A stretch of DNA of 64,000 nucleotides from an uncultured Thermanaerothrix sp. (GTDB lineage: Bacteria > Chloroflexota > Anaerolineae > Anaerolineales > Anaerolineaceae). The notes below the pieces were generated by a model. The model searched no databases, was not told where the DNA came from, and saw only the letters and a program-made list of their open reading frames with translations. Position numbers and translations under genes: made by a program. The DNA lies in NCBI RefSeq assembly GCF_938028735.1, contig NZ_CALIMF010000006.1, positions 58,467-122,466 on the forward strand. The letters run 5' to 3'. The stretch's first letter is position 1. Every line of letters begins with the position of its first letter. Positions 50,694-61,464 of this stretch are shown here, piece after piece.

Positions 50694-53162
50694 ATGCTAC
50701 CCGCATTGCAGAAACTCCAAAAGGTCATCAAATTGGAAGCCGAACGCGGCTATGACAACCGGGCAGTTCTGGGTGGCTTGGATAAGATAATCCCTCTGTG
50801 GCAACAAGAAGCGCATGAAAACGGCGTTCCAGAGTCCCTTATCCAGGAAGTCACTCGCTGCTTAGAAAGTTACGCGGCTCTATCTCCTGAAATGCGTGCC
50901 GACTCTCTGAGGCATCTCCTCGAAAAAATTAATGCGCTTGAGTCTACGGAAATCACAGAAAAATCAGTCCATCCAGCCCAAACGATCGGTTACGCCCCGT
51001 CTCCAACCACTAATGGAGGACGCAAACGAGGTTCTCGACGGTCTGCACCTAACCCTTATACAGTTCTCACCGATACTTTGCCGGCCCACGGCCTTAAGGC
51101 CCCCCTCACCGTCCTTCCCGGGATCGGTCCGCGTTATGCTCAGATTCTACGCCAACTTGGGTTAGAGACTCTCGAAGACCTGCTCTATTACTTTCCTCGC
51201 CGATATGACGATTATAGCCGTCTCAAACCCATCAACCGCTTGCGCTATAGGGAAGAAGTAACCGTCATTGGAACAGTGCAAAGCGTCAACAACCGCGATA
51301 CTCGCGGTGGACGCCTCAACCTGACCGAGGTCATCATCAGTGATGGTACCGCAGCCCTGCGGGTCAACTGGTTTAACCAGCCATGGCTGGCCAAAACCAT
51401 CACACCTGGTATGCAGATCGTACTTGCGGGAAAAGTGGATATGTACCTCGGGCGGCTGGTCATGAACAGCCCCGAGTGGGAGCCTCTAGAGCAGGAACAC
51501 TTGCACACCAATCGGATTGTGCCGGTGTACCCCCTAACGGCCAAAGTCTCTCAGAAAATGCTACGCCGCATCATGTACCGGACGGTTTCCTTCTGGGCAC
51601 CTCGCATCCAGGACTATCTCCCCGAATGGGTACGCCAGGCAGGCGAACTGGTTCCTCTATCTCGTGCGCTGCTCAATGTACACTTTCCTGAAAGTCACGA
51701 GGATCTAAAAGCCGCCCAGGAGCGCTTAGCTTTTGATGAATTGTTCCTGTTGCAATTAGGCGTTCTCCAACAAAAGCGCGCCTGGCAAGCCAACACCGCG
51801 GATATTTTCGAAGTTCCAGATGCCTGGATAGAAGAAATTATTGCAAACCTTCCGTTCGAACTCACCAACGCACAGCGCCGCGTCTTAGAGGAAATTCGTC
51901 AGGACCTCCGCGCGGGTCGCCCAATGAATCGCCTCCTTCAAGGGGATGTGGGCTCTGGGAAAACTATTGTAGCCGCGCTTGCAATAGCCATCGTGACCCA
52001 TGCAGGCGCACAGGCTGCTTTTATGGCTCCCACCAGCATCCTGGCTGAACAGCACTATCGTAACCTTATGAAATTACTTGCGGATTCAGAGCGAGGCACC
52101 CGCTTGCTTCCCCCTGAGTCCATTCGCTTGTTGGTAGGGGATACGCCCGATGCCGAAAAAGAAGAAATCCGAGCCGGTTTAGCAGATGGCTCTATCCAAC
52201 TTGTGGTTGGAACCCATGCGCTAATTGAGGATCCGGTCACATTTGCTAATCTCCAGCTGGTCATCATTGACGAACAACACCGCTTTGGGGTAGAACAACG
52301 CGCCGCGCTACGTCTTAAGGGCCGTAACCCACACCTGCTGGTAATGACCGCCACCCCCATTCCACGCTCACTGGCTCTTACCATCTATGGGGATCTAGAC
52401 CTATCCGTCATGGATGAAATGCCACGTGGGCGCCAGCCAGTAGAAACCTACCTCTTATCCCCTCTCGAACGCGAACGGGCGTATTCTCTGATTCGTTCAC
52501 AGATTGAAAAAGGCCACCAAGCCTTTATTATCTACCCCCTGATCGAAAAGGGGCCAAATGATGAAACCCGCTCAGCTGTTGAGGAATACGAGCGATTGCA
52601 ACGGGAAGTTTTCCCCGACCTCAAACTGGGGCTTTTGCACGGGCGCCTACCACCCACCGAAAAAGACCGTATCATGCGGGCCTTTCGCAACGGCGAGTTC
52701 CACATCTTGGTTTCAACCTCGGTGGTTGAGGTGGGCGTAGATGTGCCCAACGCTACAGTCATGCTAATTGAGGGCGCTAACCGATTTGGGCTAGCCCAAC
52801 TCCATCAGTTCCGCGGGCGGGTTGGACGAGGCAATGCGCAGTCCTACTGCCTGCTTATCCCCGAAACTAACGACGACATTGAAAATGAACGCCTGTTAGC
52901 CATGGTTGAGACCAATGACGGTTTTGTATTGGCCGAGCGCGACTTACAACAACGCGGGCCGGGTGAATTTCTAGGCACGCGTCAGGCGGGTTACTCCGAA
53001 TTGCGCATGGCCAGTCTTGCCAATGTTCATCTTATTGAAAAGGCTCGGCGCCTCGCCCAAAACCTATTTGAGAATGATCCGGATTTATCCCATCCAGAAC
53101 ATCAGCCATTGCGGCTAAACCTTGAGCACTTCTGGCAGGGAGGCCGGGGAGATATCAGTTGA
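50694..53162 (+). CDS. recG: ATP-dependent DNA helicase RecG
   Basis: The protein has 822 aa, longer than the E. coli form because of about 120 extra N-terminal residues. The OB/wedge domain ('LLYYFPRRYDDYS...GTVQSVNNRD') spans about 160-330. Walker A is GDVGSGKT (417-424), motif II is DEQH, and there are 'MTATPIPRSLALTIYGDLD' and C-terminal 'QLHQFRGRVGRG'. It remodels stalled replication forks and Holliday junctions. It is followed 12 bases later by coaD. Confidence 0.96.
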   Translation: MLPALQKLQKVIKLEAERGYDNRAVLGGLDKIIPLWQQEAHENGVPESLIQEVTRCLESYAALSPEMRADSLRHLLEKINALESTEITEKSVHPAQTIGYAPSPTTNGGRKRGSRRSAPNPYTVLTDTLPAHGLKAPLTVLPGIGPRYAQILRQLGLETLEDLLYYFPRRYDDYSRLKPINRLRYREEVTVIGTVQSVNNRDTRGGRLNLTEVIISDGTAALRVNWFNQPWLAKTITPGMQIVLAGKVDMYLGRLVMNSPEWEPLEQEHLHTNRIVPVYPLTAKVSQKMLRRIMYRTVSFWAPRIQDYLPEWVRQAGELVPLSRALLNVHFPESHEDLKAAQERLAFDELFLLQLGVLQQKRAWQANTADIFEVPDAWIEEIIANLPFELTNAQRRVLEEIRQDLRAGRPMNRLLQGDVGSGKTIVAALAIAIVTHAGAQAAFMAPTSILAEQHYRNLMKLLADSERGTRLLPPESIRLLVGDTPDAEKEEIRAGLADGSIQLVVGTHALIEDPVTFANLQLVIIDEQHRFGVEQRAALRLKGRNPHLLVMTATPIPRSLALTIYGDLDLSVMDEMPRGRQPVETYLLSPLERERAYSLIRSQIEKGHQAFIIYPLIEKGPNDETRSAVEEYERLQREVFPDLKLGLLHGRLPPTEKDRIMRAFRNGEFHILVSTSVVEVGVDVPNATVMLIEGANRFGLAQLHQFRGRVGRGNAQSYCLLIPETNDDIENERLLAMVETNDGFVLAERDLQQRGPGEFLGTRQAGYSELRMASLANVHLIEKARRLAQNLFENDPDLSHPEHQPLRLNLEHFWQGGRGDIS

Positions 53163-53174
53163 AAGGAGAAAATC

Positions 53175-53705
53175 ATGGTACGTGCTGTGTTCCCCGGCAC
53201 CTTTGATCCCATTCACTTCGGGCACATTGATATTGCCCGCCGTGCAGCCCGCCTTTTTGATGAGGTGATTGTAGCCGTATATGACCGCCCCCTGAAAAAT
53301 GCGCTGTTTAGTCCAGAAGAGCGTATTAACCTGGTGCGTCAAGCCTTTGCAGACGAACGCAAAATCCGCGTGACCGGCTATAGCGGCTTAACGGTCAAGT
53401 TCTGTCGACAGGTGAATGCCCAAGTCATTGTGCGTGGACTGCGCGTATTCTCAGATTTCGAGCATGAGTTTCGCATGGCGTTAGCTAACCACCGGTTGGA
53501 TCGCGAGATTGAGGTTGTCGCACTTATCACCAGTGAAGAGCACTCCTTTCTCTCATCCTCAACCGTTCGTGAAATCGCTTCACTAGGCGGGGATGTCTCC
53601 ACTATGGTGCCATTGCACGTAGCAGAAGCCCTGCGCAGCAAGTTCAGTGCCCATGCACCTCAGATGGGTAATTACCCGGTGAGCCTTGATTCGCTGCGCG
53701 ATTGA
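53175..53705 (+). CDS. coaD: Phosphopantetheine adenylyltransferase
   Basis: The protein has 176 aa. The nucleotidyltransferase signature GTFDPIHFGH (8-17; His14, His17) and 'SSSTVREIASLGGDVSTMVP' near 134-153 are both intact. The 'GLRVFSDFEHEFRMALANHRL' segment is standard. It adds AMP to 4'-phosphopantetheine in CoA synthesis. AAAGGAG precedes the ATG. rsmD, its frequent partner, is not next to it in this genome. Confidence 0.95.
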   Translation: MVRAVFPGTFDPIHFGHIDIARRAARLFDEVIVAVYDRPLKNALFSPEERINLVRQAFADERKIRVTGYSGLTVKFCRQVNAQVIVRGLRVFSDFEHEFRMALANHRLDREIEVVALITSEEHSFLSSSTVREIASLGGDVSTMVPLHVAEALRSKFSAHAPQMGNYPVSLDSLRD

Positions 53706-53772
53706 TCGCGGGGGATGGAACAAACTGGTCTGAAAATTGCATCAGGGTAGGGCAAAGGGTAAGGAGGAGGAC

Positions 53773-54252
53773 ATGGACATCTTGCATCTAGTAGATCGCC
53801 TTGAAGAACTTTTCAACCAAAGCCGACAAGTCTGGTTCACCCACAGTGTTCTGGTAGATGAGGATCGTCTGATTGATATTATCGATCAGATGCGCGCTAC
53901 CATCCCAGAGGAAATCCGTAAGGCGCAGCAGTTGCTGGCGCAGCGCGACCGCATCCTTGCCCAGGCCCAGGAAGAAGCCAATCGAATCGTCCAACTGGCA
54001 CGGGAAAAGGCAGAGCAAATGGTCGAGCGCGATGCCATCACCCAGGCTGCGCAGGCACGCGCCGAACAGATCATTCATCAGGCTCGCCTGGAAGCTGATA
54101 TGACCCGGCGTGAAGCGGACGAATACGTGCTAGAAACACTCACTCGCCTTGAAAACGAACTCGAACGATTACTTAATCAGGTGCGTAACGGCATTCGCAC
54201 CCTGCAGAGCGACCGTTATCCCACACCCCCCACCGCACCGCCGACCCAGTAA
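53773..54252 (+). CDS. Coiled-coil protein of the coaD neighbourhood
   Basis: The protein has 159 aa from the ATG at 53773, with AAGGAGGAGG 2-8 bases upstream. An N-terminal 'VDRLEELFNQSRQVWFTHSVLVDEDRLIDIIDQMRATIPEEI' is followed by a long amphipathic helix (about 42-145) resembling ATP synthase subunit b or DivIVA-type coiled coils. Similar proteins follow coaD in other bacteria, but no function is established. It converges on lon with 5 bases between the stops. Confidence 0.75.
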   Translation: MDILHLVDRLEELFNQSRQVWFTHSVLVDEDRLIDIIDQMRATIPEEIRKAQQLLAQRDRILAQAQEEANRIVQLAREKAEQMVERDAITQAAQARAEQIIHQARLEADMTRREADEYVLETLTRLENELERLLNQVRNGIRTLQSDRYPTPPTAPPTQ

Positions 54253-54257
54253 CAACT

Positions 54258-56792
54258 TCAGGCTTCTCCGCCCTCTGCCCCAGAGCGCTCCTCGTCCCGT
54301 TCGCGCCGTTTCTCACGCGCCAGTGCCTGGGAGACCAGCCTGACTACTGACCTACGCCGCGCATGGCTCTTCTCAGGAGGACGCAAGGCAATCTCAATCA
54401 CCTGATCCATATGCGAAACCGGGATAATTTCTAAGTCCGAGCGCACCTTTTTAGGAATATCCACCAGATCCTTTAAGTTGCGTTCTGGCAACAGGACTTT
54501 CTTCAAGCCGGCTCGATGAGCCGCAAGGAGTTTCTCGCGGACTCCACCAACCGGTAAAATGCGCCCGCGCAAGGTGATCTCGCCCGTCATCCCAATCTCT
54601 TTAGCAACACCACGGTCGGTAAATGCAGAGATCAACGCCGTGGCAATGGTGACACCAGCGCTTGGACCATCTTTTGGCACCGCCCCTTCCGGAATATGAA
54701 TGTGAACATCTAATCGTTCAAAGATCTCAGGGTCCAGGTTAAAATCTCGCGCGCGTGATTTTGCATATGAAAGCGCAGCCTGGGCTGATTCCTGCATGAT
54801 TTCCCCTACCTGCCCCGTTATCTGAAGATTGCCCTTACCTTCCAGGATCAACACTTCCACCGGCATGATCTCACCGCCATTTTCCGTCCAGGCTATCGCG
54901 GTAGCCACACCAATCTCATCCTCTTTTTCCGCTTCGGTCATCAAAACCTGGGGCGGGCCCAAATAGGTTTCAACCAGATTGGGAGTGATCCGGTGAGGAT
55001 AGGCTCGCTTTTGGGATTTGAGACGGGCAATTTTGCGACAAATTTGCCCTATCTCGCGCTCCAAATTGCGCACCCCCGCCTCATAGGTGTATTCGCGAAT
55101 GATCTTGCGTAGGGCTTTCTCCTGAAAGATAATTTCATTCGCCTCCAAGCCACTTTCATCCAGTTGACGGGGAATGAGGAAACGCCGAGCAATTTCCACC
55201 TTCTCCTCTTCAATGTACCCTGGGAACTCGATGATCTCCATACGATCCAGAAGGGCCGGTGGAATGGTGACCAGAGTATTGGCGGTGGTGATAAACATCA
55301 CCTTGGAGAGATCATATGGCACTTCCAGATAGTGATCTGAGAAGGCAAAGTTTTGCTCCGGATCCAACACCTCCAGCAAGGCGGCCGACGGATCACCCCG
55401 GAAGTCAGCACCCAACTTATCAATCTCATCCAGCATGAATAGTGGGTTGATGGTACCAGCGCGTCGCATGGTCTGGATAATACGTCCAGGTAGAGCGCCA
55501 ATGTAAGTGCGACGATGCCCTCGAATCTCCGCTTCATCGCGCACTCCCCCTAAAGAGACACGAACAAACTTGCGTCCCAAGGCCTCAGCAATTGAACGCC
55601 CTAACGAGGTCTTTCCAGTCCCAGGTGCCCCCACAAAGCACAAAATAGGCTGACGCAACCGCTTGGGCTTTAGACTGCGCACCGCAATGTATTCCAAGAT
55701 ACGGTCCTTGGCTTTGCCCAGACCATAGTGATTTTTCTCCAGGACTTCCGCCACATGATTGACATCGAGATTATCCTCAGTTTCCTCAACCCAGGGCAAC
55801 TCCAGCAACCAATCCAGGTAGGTGCGGATAATGCTCACTTCCGGGGACATGGGAGGCATCTGAGCAAGGCGCTCCACTTCTTTCAGCGCCTGTGATTTGA
55901 CCTCTTCGGGCATAGCTTTCTTTTCAACCCGCTCGCGCAACTCATTAATCTCGCGGGTGAAAACATCCCCCTCCCCCAGTTCGGTCTGGATCGCTTTCAT
56001 CTGCTCGCGCAGGTAAAATTCGCGCTGAGTGCGATCTACCTCGCTTTGCACCCGCGTTTGAATCTCATCCTCTAACTGTAATACATCCAGTTCCTGTGCC
56101 AAGAGCCAATTGACCCGCTTGAGCCGCTCAATGGGATCGGTTTGCACCAGCAGCGTGCGCCGTTCGGGAAACGGCAACGAGATCGCCGTAGCCACCATAT
56201 CGGCCAACCAGCCCGGCTCATGAATATTCAAAGAGAAGAGATGGGCTTCTTCAGGAAGGCTGCGATCTAATTGCACACATTTCTCAAACAGATCCCGCGT
56301 GGTGCGCATTAACGCTTCAATTTGCCGATCAACCTCCACGGCCTCCTCAAGCGGGCGTGCCTTAACCCGCAAATAAGGTGCTTCTTGCACAAATTCCACG
56401 ACCTCAACCCGTCGCCGCCCTTGTACCAGCGCTGAGGAGTTACCATCTGGCATGGTCAACAAACGCCCTACCGCCACCTCAACACCAATGGGGAGCAAAT
56501 CCTCGAGTTCAAAGGTTTCTTTTTCGATATCTCTCAAGACCAGCGCAATCATGGTCTCATAGTTATATTGCGCCTCCTGCACAGCCAGTAAATTCGGGCC
56601 CGGGGCAATGAAAATCGGTGAGACCATGCGCGGGAAGATCACAATATCCCGCAGAATGAGCACATTGCACTCGATCAAACCCTTCCGATCCGGTTTGGCA
56701 TCCGGAATCTGATAGAGTTCCTCAGTCCGTTGATGCAAAATCGTGCTGAACTCCTCGTCTTCGTCGTCCTGAAACCAGTTGTTTTTCTTCAT
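54258..56792 (-). CDS. lon: ATP-dependent protease Lon
   Basis: The protein has 844 aa. The N-terminal LAN domain spans about 38-235, the AAA+ domain has Walker A GAPGTGKT (388-395) and LFMLDEIDK (451-459), and the C-terminal protease domain has Ser711 (PKDGPSAG) and Lys754 as the Ser-Lys dyad. It degrades misfolded and regulatory proteins in the cytoplasm. The C-terminal tail past 800 is basic then acidic and beyond the usual end. No HAIR/CIRCE-like heat-shock operator is seen in the 47-base gap after folC. Confidence 0.97.
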   Translation of the reverse strand: MKKNNWFQDDEDEEFSTILHQRTEELYQIPDAKPDRKGLIECNVLILRDIVIFPRMVSPIFIAPGPNLLAVQEAQYNYETMIALVLRDIEKETFELEDLLPIGVEVAVGRLLTMPDGNSSALVQGRRRVEVVEFVQEAPYLRVKARPLEEAVEVDRQIEALMRTTRDLFEKCVQLDRSLPEEAHLFSLNIHEPGWLADMVATAISLPFPERRTLLVQTDPIERLKRVNWLLAQELDVLQLEDEIQTRVQSEVDRTQREFYLREQMKAIQTELGEGDVFTREINELRERVEKKAMPEEVKSQALKEVERLAQMPPMSPEVSIIRTYLDWLLELPWVEETEDNLDVNHVAEVLEKNHYGLGKAKDRILEYIAVRSLKPKRLRQPILCFVGAPGTGKTSLGRSIAEALGRKFVRVSLGGVRDEAEIRGHRRTYIGALPGRIIQTMRRAGTINPLFMLDEIDKLGADFRGDPSAALLEVLDPEQNFAFSDHYLEVPYDLSKVMFITTANTLVTIPPALLDRMEIIEFPGYIEEEKVEIARRFLIPRQLDESGLEANEIIFQEKALRKIIREYTYEAGVRNLEREIGQICRKIARLKSQKRAYPHRITPNLVETYLGPPQVLMTEAEKEDEIGVATAIAWTENGGEIMPVEVLILEGKGNLQITGQVGEIMQESAQAALSYAKSRARDFNLDPEIFERLDVHIHIPEGAVPKDGPSAGVTIATALISAFTDRGVAKEIGMTGEITLRGRILPVGGVREKLLAAHRAGLKKVLLPERNLKDLVDIPKKVRSDLEIIPVSHMDQVIEIALRPPEKSHARRRSVVRLVSQALAREKRRERDEERSGAEGGEA

Positions 56793-56839
56793 CTGCTTTT
56801 CATCGGTAAAATTTTGTTAAGAAATTTTCAAGCATTTTA

Positions 56840-58207
56840 TTATACCCGAAAGCGCTCTCGCCAGGTTTGTCGAATGGCCGCCGCAATAAAGAGGCTACCC
56901 GTAGCCAGCACTAAGGAATTCTCTCTTACCCGGTTCATCGCGTAAGCCAAGGCCTCCTCTATGGGGACCACTACACGAGCTGGGTACCCTAGGCGATGTA
57001 CGAGTTCGACCAAGGCCTCGGGTTCGATCGCTCTGGGATGAAAGGATCGTGTTGCAATCACCATCTGCGCTTTGGGCAGCAGTTCGCGCAGCATTCCCTC
57101 AATATCTTTATCTTCAGAAGCCCCGAAAATGAGCCACACTTTCCTGCCAGGGAAATAGTCTTCCAAGGCCAACCTCAACTTAAGGGCCGAATCTTGGTTG
57201 TGGGCCGAATCTACCACCAGATAGGGCTCGCGTTGCAGGATCTCAAAACGTCCTGGCCACTTCACCTGCCGAAAGCCCTGGGCAATGGCTTCCAACGAAA
57301 TCTCCCAGCCGCGTGTGCGTAGGACTTCCACAACCGCAAAAGCCGTTGCAGCGTTGTCCACCTGGTGAACACCCAAAAGCGGGGTCTCAAATTGGAGAGG
57401 TTGCCAGACCCCTGATCCGCCCTCAAGCCACTGATCCACTTTAGGTTGATCGGCTGCCTTCCACAACCAAAACGTCTGCCCGTCCAGAGAATGAGAAACC
57501 GCCCGATAACGAAAATCGTCTCCTACTTGGACCCAGGGCGCGCCCTGCTGCTTGGCCACTTCACGAATGACCGCTAAAGCCTCCGGACGTTGGGGCGCCA
57601 CAACTACGGGGGTGCTGGGTTTAATGATGCCGGCCTTTTCGCGCGCAATTTGGCTCAAGGTTTCTCCCAGTACCTTCGTGTGATCGTATGAAATTGAGGT
57701 AATGACCGAAACTTCGGGCTGAACCAGGTTAGTGGCATCCAACCGTCCCCCCAGCCCCACTTCTACCACGGCCACATCTACCCCCGCCTGGAGAAAGGCC
57801 AAAAAGGCCACCGCGGTGGTGATCTCAAAAGTCGTCAGACGTTCAATGCGCGCCACAGCAGGGCGCACTTCGTCTACCAGTGCGGCCAGCACCTCATGAG
57901 ATATGGGGTTTTGATTGATCTGTATTCGCTCGACAAAGTCTTCCAAATGGGGAGAACTATAAAATCCCACCCGATAACCAGCGGCCTGCAAAATACTGGC
58001 AATCATCGCAGCAGTAGAACCCTTACCCTTCGTCCCAGCCACATGCACCGTGGGATATTGTAAGTGTGGATTGCCTAGCAAGTCGAGAAACGCCTTCATC
58101 CGCCCCAGATCGAATTTCTCAGGCGAATAACGCAACTGACGCGTTAGGCTGTAATCCACGAAACTGTACAAATAATCTAACGCTTGCTGATAGGTTAATG
58201 GACTCAT
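56840..58207 (-). CDS. folC: Folylpolyglutamate/dihydrofolate synthase
   Basis: The protein has 455 aa from the ATG at 58207; upstream codons to 58297 do not resemble the family. The P-loop AGTKGKGST (57-65), 'GFYSSPHLEDFVERIQIN', 'VVEVGLGGRLDATN' and 'SYDHTKVLGETLSQIAREKAGIIK' are hallmark FolC motifs. 'VVDSAHNQDSALKL' begins the C-terminal domain. It adds glutamate to folates. Its stop is 47 bases before the lon start on the same strand. Confidence 0.94.
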   Translation of the reverse strand: MSPLTYQQALDYLYSFVDYSLTRQLRYSPEKFDLGRMKAFLDLLGNPHLQYPTVHVAGTKGKGSTAAMIASILQAAGYRVGFYSSPHLEDFVERIQINQNPISHEVLAALVDEVRPAVARIERLTTFEITTAVAFLAFLQAGVDVAVVEVGLGGRLDATNLVQPEVSVITSISYDHTKVLGETLSQIAREKAGIIKPSTPVVVAPQRPEALAVIREVAKQQGAPWVQVGDDFRYRAVSHSLDGQTFWLWKAADQPKVDQWLEGGSGVWQPLQFETPLLGVHQVDNAATAFAVVEVLRTRGWEISLEAIAQGFRQVKWPGRFEILQREPYLVVDSAHNQDSALKLRLALEDYFPGRKVWLIFGASEDKDIEGMLRELLPKAQMVIATRSFHPRAIEPEALVELVHRLGYPARVVVPIEEALAYAMNRVRENSLVLATGSLFIAAAIRQTWRERFRV

Positions 58208-58324
58208 GCATTCATCTCGAATCACAATCTTAATAACGCAGGCAGATTGTAACGGAGAGGCAGTTACAAAGCAAGACTTCAGTCCCCCAACAAACACTTG
58301 TCTGCAACGTAACCAACCAAGACA

Positions 58325-58353
58325 TTGACGTTAGCCCAGAGATGCATTAGAGT
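58325..58353 (+). promoter_or_regulatory. Sigma-70-type promoter for the DUF503/SDR/radical SAM run
   Basis: TTGACG (58325-58330), a 17-base spacer and TAGAGT (58348-58353), 29 bases before the DUF503 ATG. It is the best -35/-10 pair seen in the window. Confidence 0.5.
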
Positions 58354-58382
58354 TATGACAAATCAAGGCGAGGGATTGTGCT

Positions 58383-58664
58383 ATGATCGGGGTTCTCACC
58401 ATGCATCTGCACCTGCCCACTTGCCTGTCACTAAAAGAAAAACGCAGTCGTCTCAAACCGCTGTTGCATCGTTTGCACCGCGAATTCAACATTTCGGCGG
58501 CAGAAGTAGACTTTCAGGATGCCTGGCAAGAAGCTATCATTACTTGTGCCTTGGTCAGCAATGACTCGGCCCATGCCCAGGCGGTTTTACAAAAAGTCGT
58601 CCACTTTACCGCCGCTAACTGGCCAGATATGGATATTCTCGATCATCGAATCGAATGTCTTTGA
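58383..58664 (+). CDS. DUF503 family protein
   Basis: The protein has 93 aa. 'MIGVLTMHLHLPTCLSLKEKRSRLKPLLHRLHREFNISAAEVD' is the DUF503/YlxP pattern, and the family's 'DAWQEAIITCALVSND' follows. Members are small ferredoxin-fold proteins found near infB/rbfA in Firmicutes and have no settled function. It heads a plus-strand run, 27 bases before the SDR gene. Confidence 0.88.
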   Translation: MIGVLTMHLHLPTCLSLKEKRSRLKPLLHRLHREFNISAAEVDFQDAWQEAIITCALVSNDSAHAQAVLQKVVHFTAANWPDMDILDHRIECL

Positions 58665-58691
58665 AGTTCATTCCACCACGGAGGTCGTTTC

Positions 58692-59483
58692 ATGGAACTT
58701 GGACTACGCGACAAAGTGGCTTTAGTGACCGGAGCCAGTCGTGGTTTGGGCTTTGCCACCGCCAGGGCACTCTCGCAGGAGGGGGCGCGTGTGGCGATTA
58801 ATGGCCGCAACCCTGAGAGACTACATCAAGCTGCCGTTTCCATTCAGCAGGAGACGGGGCATCCCGTCCTGGCGTTGCCGGGAGACGTTACCCACCCGGA
58901 GACGACCCAACGACTGGTCGAAGATGTTGTGACTGCTTTTGGCCAGCTAGATATCGTCATTGCCAATGCGGGTGGCCCCCCACCAGGACCATTCGCAATT
59001 TTGGATGATGAGAAGTGGTATACCGCCATTGAACTCTCATTAATGAGCCAGGTTCGGCTCATTCGCGCTGCCTTGCCTTACCTAGAGAAATCCCCCACTC
59101 CGGCTGTGTTGACCGTGACCTCTTATGCCGTCAAGCAACCCATTCCCAACCTCATCCTGTCTAATAGCATTCGCGCTGCTACTATAGGGCTAACCAAGTC
59201 TCTTGCGCTTGAACTGGGGCACAAAGGCATCCGATTCAATTCAATTCTGCCGGGTTGGACGGAAACCGAACGGGTGATCGAACTGATGCGCAATCGGGCT
59301 GAGATGAACGGCACCACCATCGAGGAAGAGATCCAAAAACAAGCACGCGAGAGCCCGCTCGGGCGAATGGGAAAACCCGAAGAATTTGCCCGGGTGGCCA
59401 CATTTTTGGTCTCTCCTGCGGCTTCTTACGTGACCGGTGTTATGCTGCAAGTTGACGGCGGAATGTACAAGGGACTCTTCTAA
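58692..59483 (+). CDS. Short-chain dehydrogenase/reductase
   Basis: The protein has 263 aa and is a classical SDR. The cofactor motif is TGASRGLGFA (14-23), then NAGGPPPGPF. The usual Tyr-x3-Lys is not in standard form: the region reads TVTSYAVKQPIPNLILSNSIRAATIGLTKSLALELGHKG, with Ser-Asn-Ser-Ile-Arg where YxxxK is expected. This 'NAGGPPPG...SNSIRA' type is a known divergent SDR subgroup with catalysis unclear. It ends with 'SYVTGVMLQVDGGMYKGLF'. The substrate is unknown. Confidence 0.85.
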   Translation: MELGLRDKVALVTGASRGLGFATARALSQEGARVAINGRNPERLHQAAVSIQQETGHPVLALPGDVTHPETTQRLVEDVVTAFGQLDIVIANAGGPPPGPFAILDDEKWYTAIELSLMSQVRLIRAALPYLEKSPTPAVLTVTSYAVKQPIPNLILSNSIRAATIGLTKSLALELGHKGIRFNSILPGWTETERVIELMRNRAEMNGTTIEEEIQKQARESPLGRMGKPEEFARVATFLVSPAASYVTGVMLQVDGGMYKGLF

Positions 59484-59531
59484 ATTTCTGCCCTCCTCCC
59501 TTTATAGACAACATATTAGAGGTATTTAGAA

Positions 59532-61436
59532 ATGGATATTCGAGTGACGCACCCCCAGGAAATTGAGACGTGGCTGGAACGCAACCTAATGCGAGTACAG
59601 AAGCCTGGGCGCTATGTAGGCGGTGAACTCAACCAAGTTGTCAAGGACTGGTCATCCATCCCGATCAAGGTGGCGTTGGTATTCCCGGATATCTATGAGA
59701 TTGGGGTGCCCAATCTGGCCTTGACGATCCTTTATGAGGCCATTAATCAACGCCCAGACGCTCTGGCCGAGCGTGCTTACCTCCCGTGGACGGACATGGA
59801 AGACCTCATGCGCGCGGCGGGAATCCCCATCTACGGGTTGGAAACCAAACATCCCTTGGGACAATTCGACATTATTGGGATCACGCTACCCTACGAGACG
59901 CTATATACCAACGTACTCAACTTACTTGACCTTGCTGGTATTCCCCTCCTGTCTGCCGAACGCCGGGCAGACCATCCGCTGATCATCGCAGGAGGACACG
60001 CCACCTTCAATCCAGAACCGATGGCTCCCTTTATAGATGCCTTTGTCATCGGAGAAGGTGAAGAAGTTATCCACGAGCTCCTGGATACTTATAAAGCATG
60101 GAAATTCCGTTCAGGTAACCGCGAAGATCTGCTCCTCTCATTGCTAGGTATCCCTGGAGTCTATATTCCCAGATTCTACGTTCCCCATTACCATGCAGAT
60201 GGCACCCTTCAGTCCATTCAGCCCACAACGGAAACAGCCCCCGCGATTGTCCACAAGCGAATCGTAGGGCGTCTGCCTGCACCGCCTACGCGTCCCATTG
60301 TCCCCGCCATTGATGTCGTGCATAACCGTATTGCCATCGAGATCATGCGCGGTTGCACACGTGGCTGCCGCTTTTGCCATGCTGGCATGGTCACGCGTCC
60401 GGTACGCGAGCGCAGTGTTGAGGAGATCTTAAACTCGATTCGGCAGGCCCTTCAGAACACTGGCTATGAAGAAGTGGCCTTGCTCTCACTTTCATCCTCT
60501 GATTATAGCCAGATCACCCACCTGGTTGAGCGCGTTAGTCAGGAAGCCACCCAGCAACATTTGGTTGTCTCACTGCCCTCACTGCGCATTGAAACCGTCT
60601 CGGTAGAATTGATGGACCGCCTGAAAGGCAAACGGCAGAGTCGTAGCTTCACGTTGGCTCCTGAAGCCGCTACGGATCGGATGCGAGCAGTTATCAACAA
60701 ACCCATTGAAACTCACCAACTTCTAGAAACCGCCCGTGCCATCTACCAACATGGCTGGACAAAAATCAAACTCTACTTTATGATCGGGCATCCCACCGAA
60801 ACGCTTGATGACGTGAGGGCAATCGCCGAGGTCAGTCGGCAAGTGCTTGCTGAAGGACGCCGCATGGTTGGGCATCGCGCTTCCCTGCACCTAGGCGTCA
60901 GCACCTTTGTTCCCAAACCCCACACGCCTTTTCAATGGTTGCCCTGCGATACGCCAGAACTGATTCAAATCAAACAACGGGCCCTTCTAGAGGCGCTCAG
61001 GGGCTCGGGGATCAAAATCAACTGGACCGACCCGCAAGAGACTCTCTTGGAGGCTTGGCTCTCGCGAGGTGACCGCCGTATGGCCGAGGTGATTTATTAC
61101 GCCTGGAAGTTGGGCGCGAAATTTGACGCCTGGCATGACTATTTTGACTATGAAAAGTGGATGATAGCATTCCAGATGGCCAATCTGGACCCCGCCTTCT
61201 ACACCCATCGCCAGCGCGATCTTGAAGAGATCTTTCCATGGGATCACATTAACCCAGGAGTGCGCAAAGCCTATCTTAAACAGGAATACCTGAACAGCCT
61301 ACAGGGGATACTGCGCCCCGATTGCCGTCAGCAATGCTATGCCTGCGGAATCCTGCCCACTTATAAGGAATTGCGCCGCCGCTACCCAGGGCAACATTGG
61401 AAATGCCCTGAGGTTACCGTCCATGCTCGCACTTGA
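59532..61436 (+). CDS. B12-binding-type radical SAM protein (TIGR03960-like)
   Basis: The protein has 634 aa. An N-terminal cobalamin-binding-like region ('KVALVFPDIYEIGVPNLALTILYEAIN', 'IGITLPYETLYTNVLNLLDLAGIPLL', 'IIAGGHATFNPEPMAPFIDAFVIGEGEE') precedes the radical SAM core with CTRGCRFC (Cys275, Cys279, Cys282). The C terminus has a Cys motif DCRQQCYACG. This family is paired with a TIGR03936 (DUF2344) protein, which is the next gene. The pair probably modifies tRNA or another macromolecule, but no activity is established. Confidence 0.88.
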   Translation: MDIRVTHPQEIETWLERNLMRVQKPGRYVGGELNQVVKDWSSIPIKVALVFPDIYEIGVPNLALTILYEAINQRPDALAERAYLPWTDMEDLMRAAGIPIYGLETKHPLGQFDIIGITLPYETLYTNVLNLLDLAGIPLLSAERRADHPLIIAGGHATFNPEPMAPFIDAFVIGEGEEVIHELLDTYKAWKFRSGNREDLLLSLLGIPGVYIPRFYVPHYHADGTLQSIQPTTETAPAIVHKRIVGRLPAPPTRPIVPAIDVVHNRIAIEIMRGCTRGCRFCHAGMVTRPVRERSVEEILNSIRQALQNTGYEEVALLSLSSSDYSQITHLVERVSQEATQQHLVVSLPSLRIETVSVELMDRLKGKRQSRSFTLAPEAATDRMRAVINKPIETHQLLETARAIYQHGWTKIKLYFMIGHPTETLDDVRAIAEVSRQVLAEGRRMVGHRASLHLGVSTFVPKPHTPFQWLPCDTPELIQIKQRALLEALRGSGIKINWTDPQETLLEAWLSRGDRRMAEVIYYAWKLGAKFDAWHDYFDYEKWMIAFQMANLDPAFYTHRQRDLEEIFPWDHINPGVRKAYLKQEYLNSLQGILRPDCRQQCYACGILPTYKELRRRYPGQHWKCPEVTVHART

Positions 61437-61464
61437 TTTAACCATACGAGGTCATTAAGCACCT

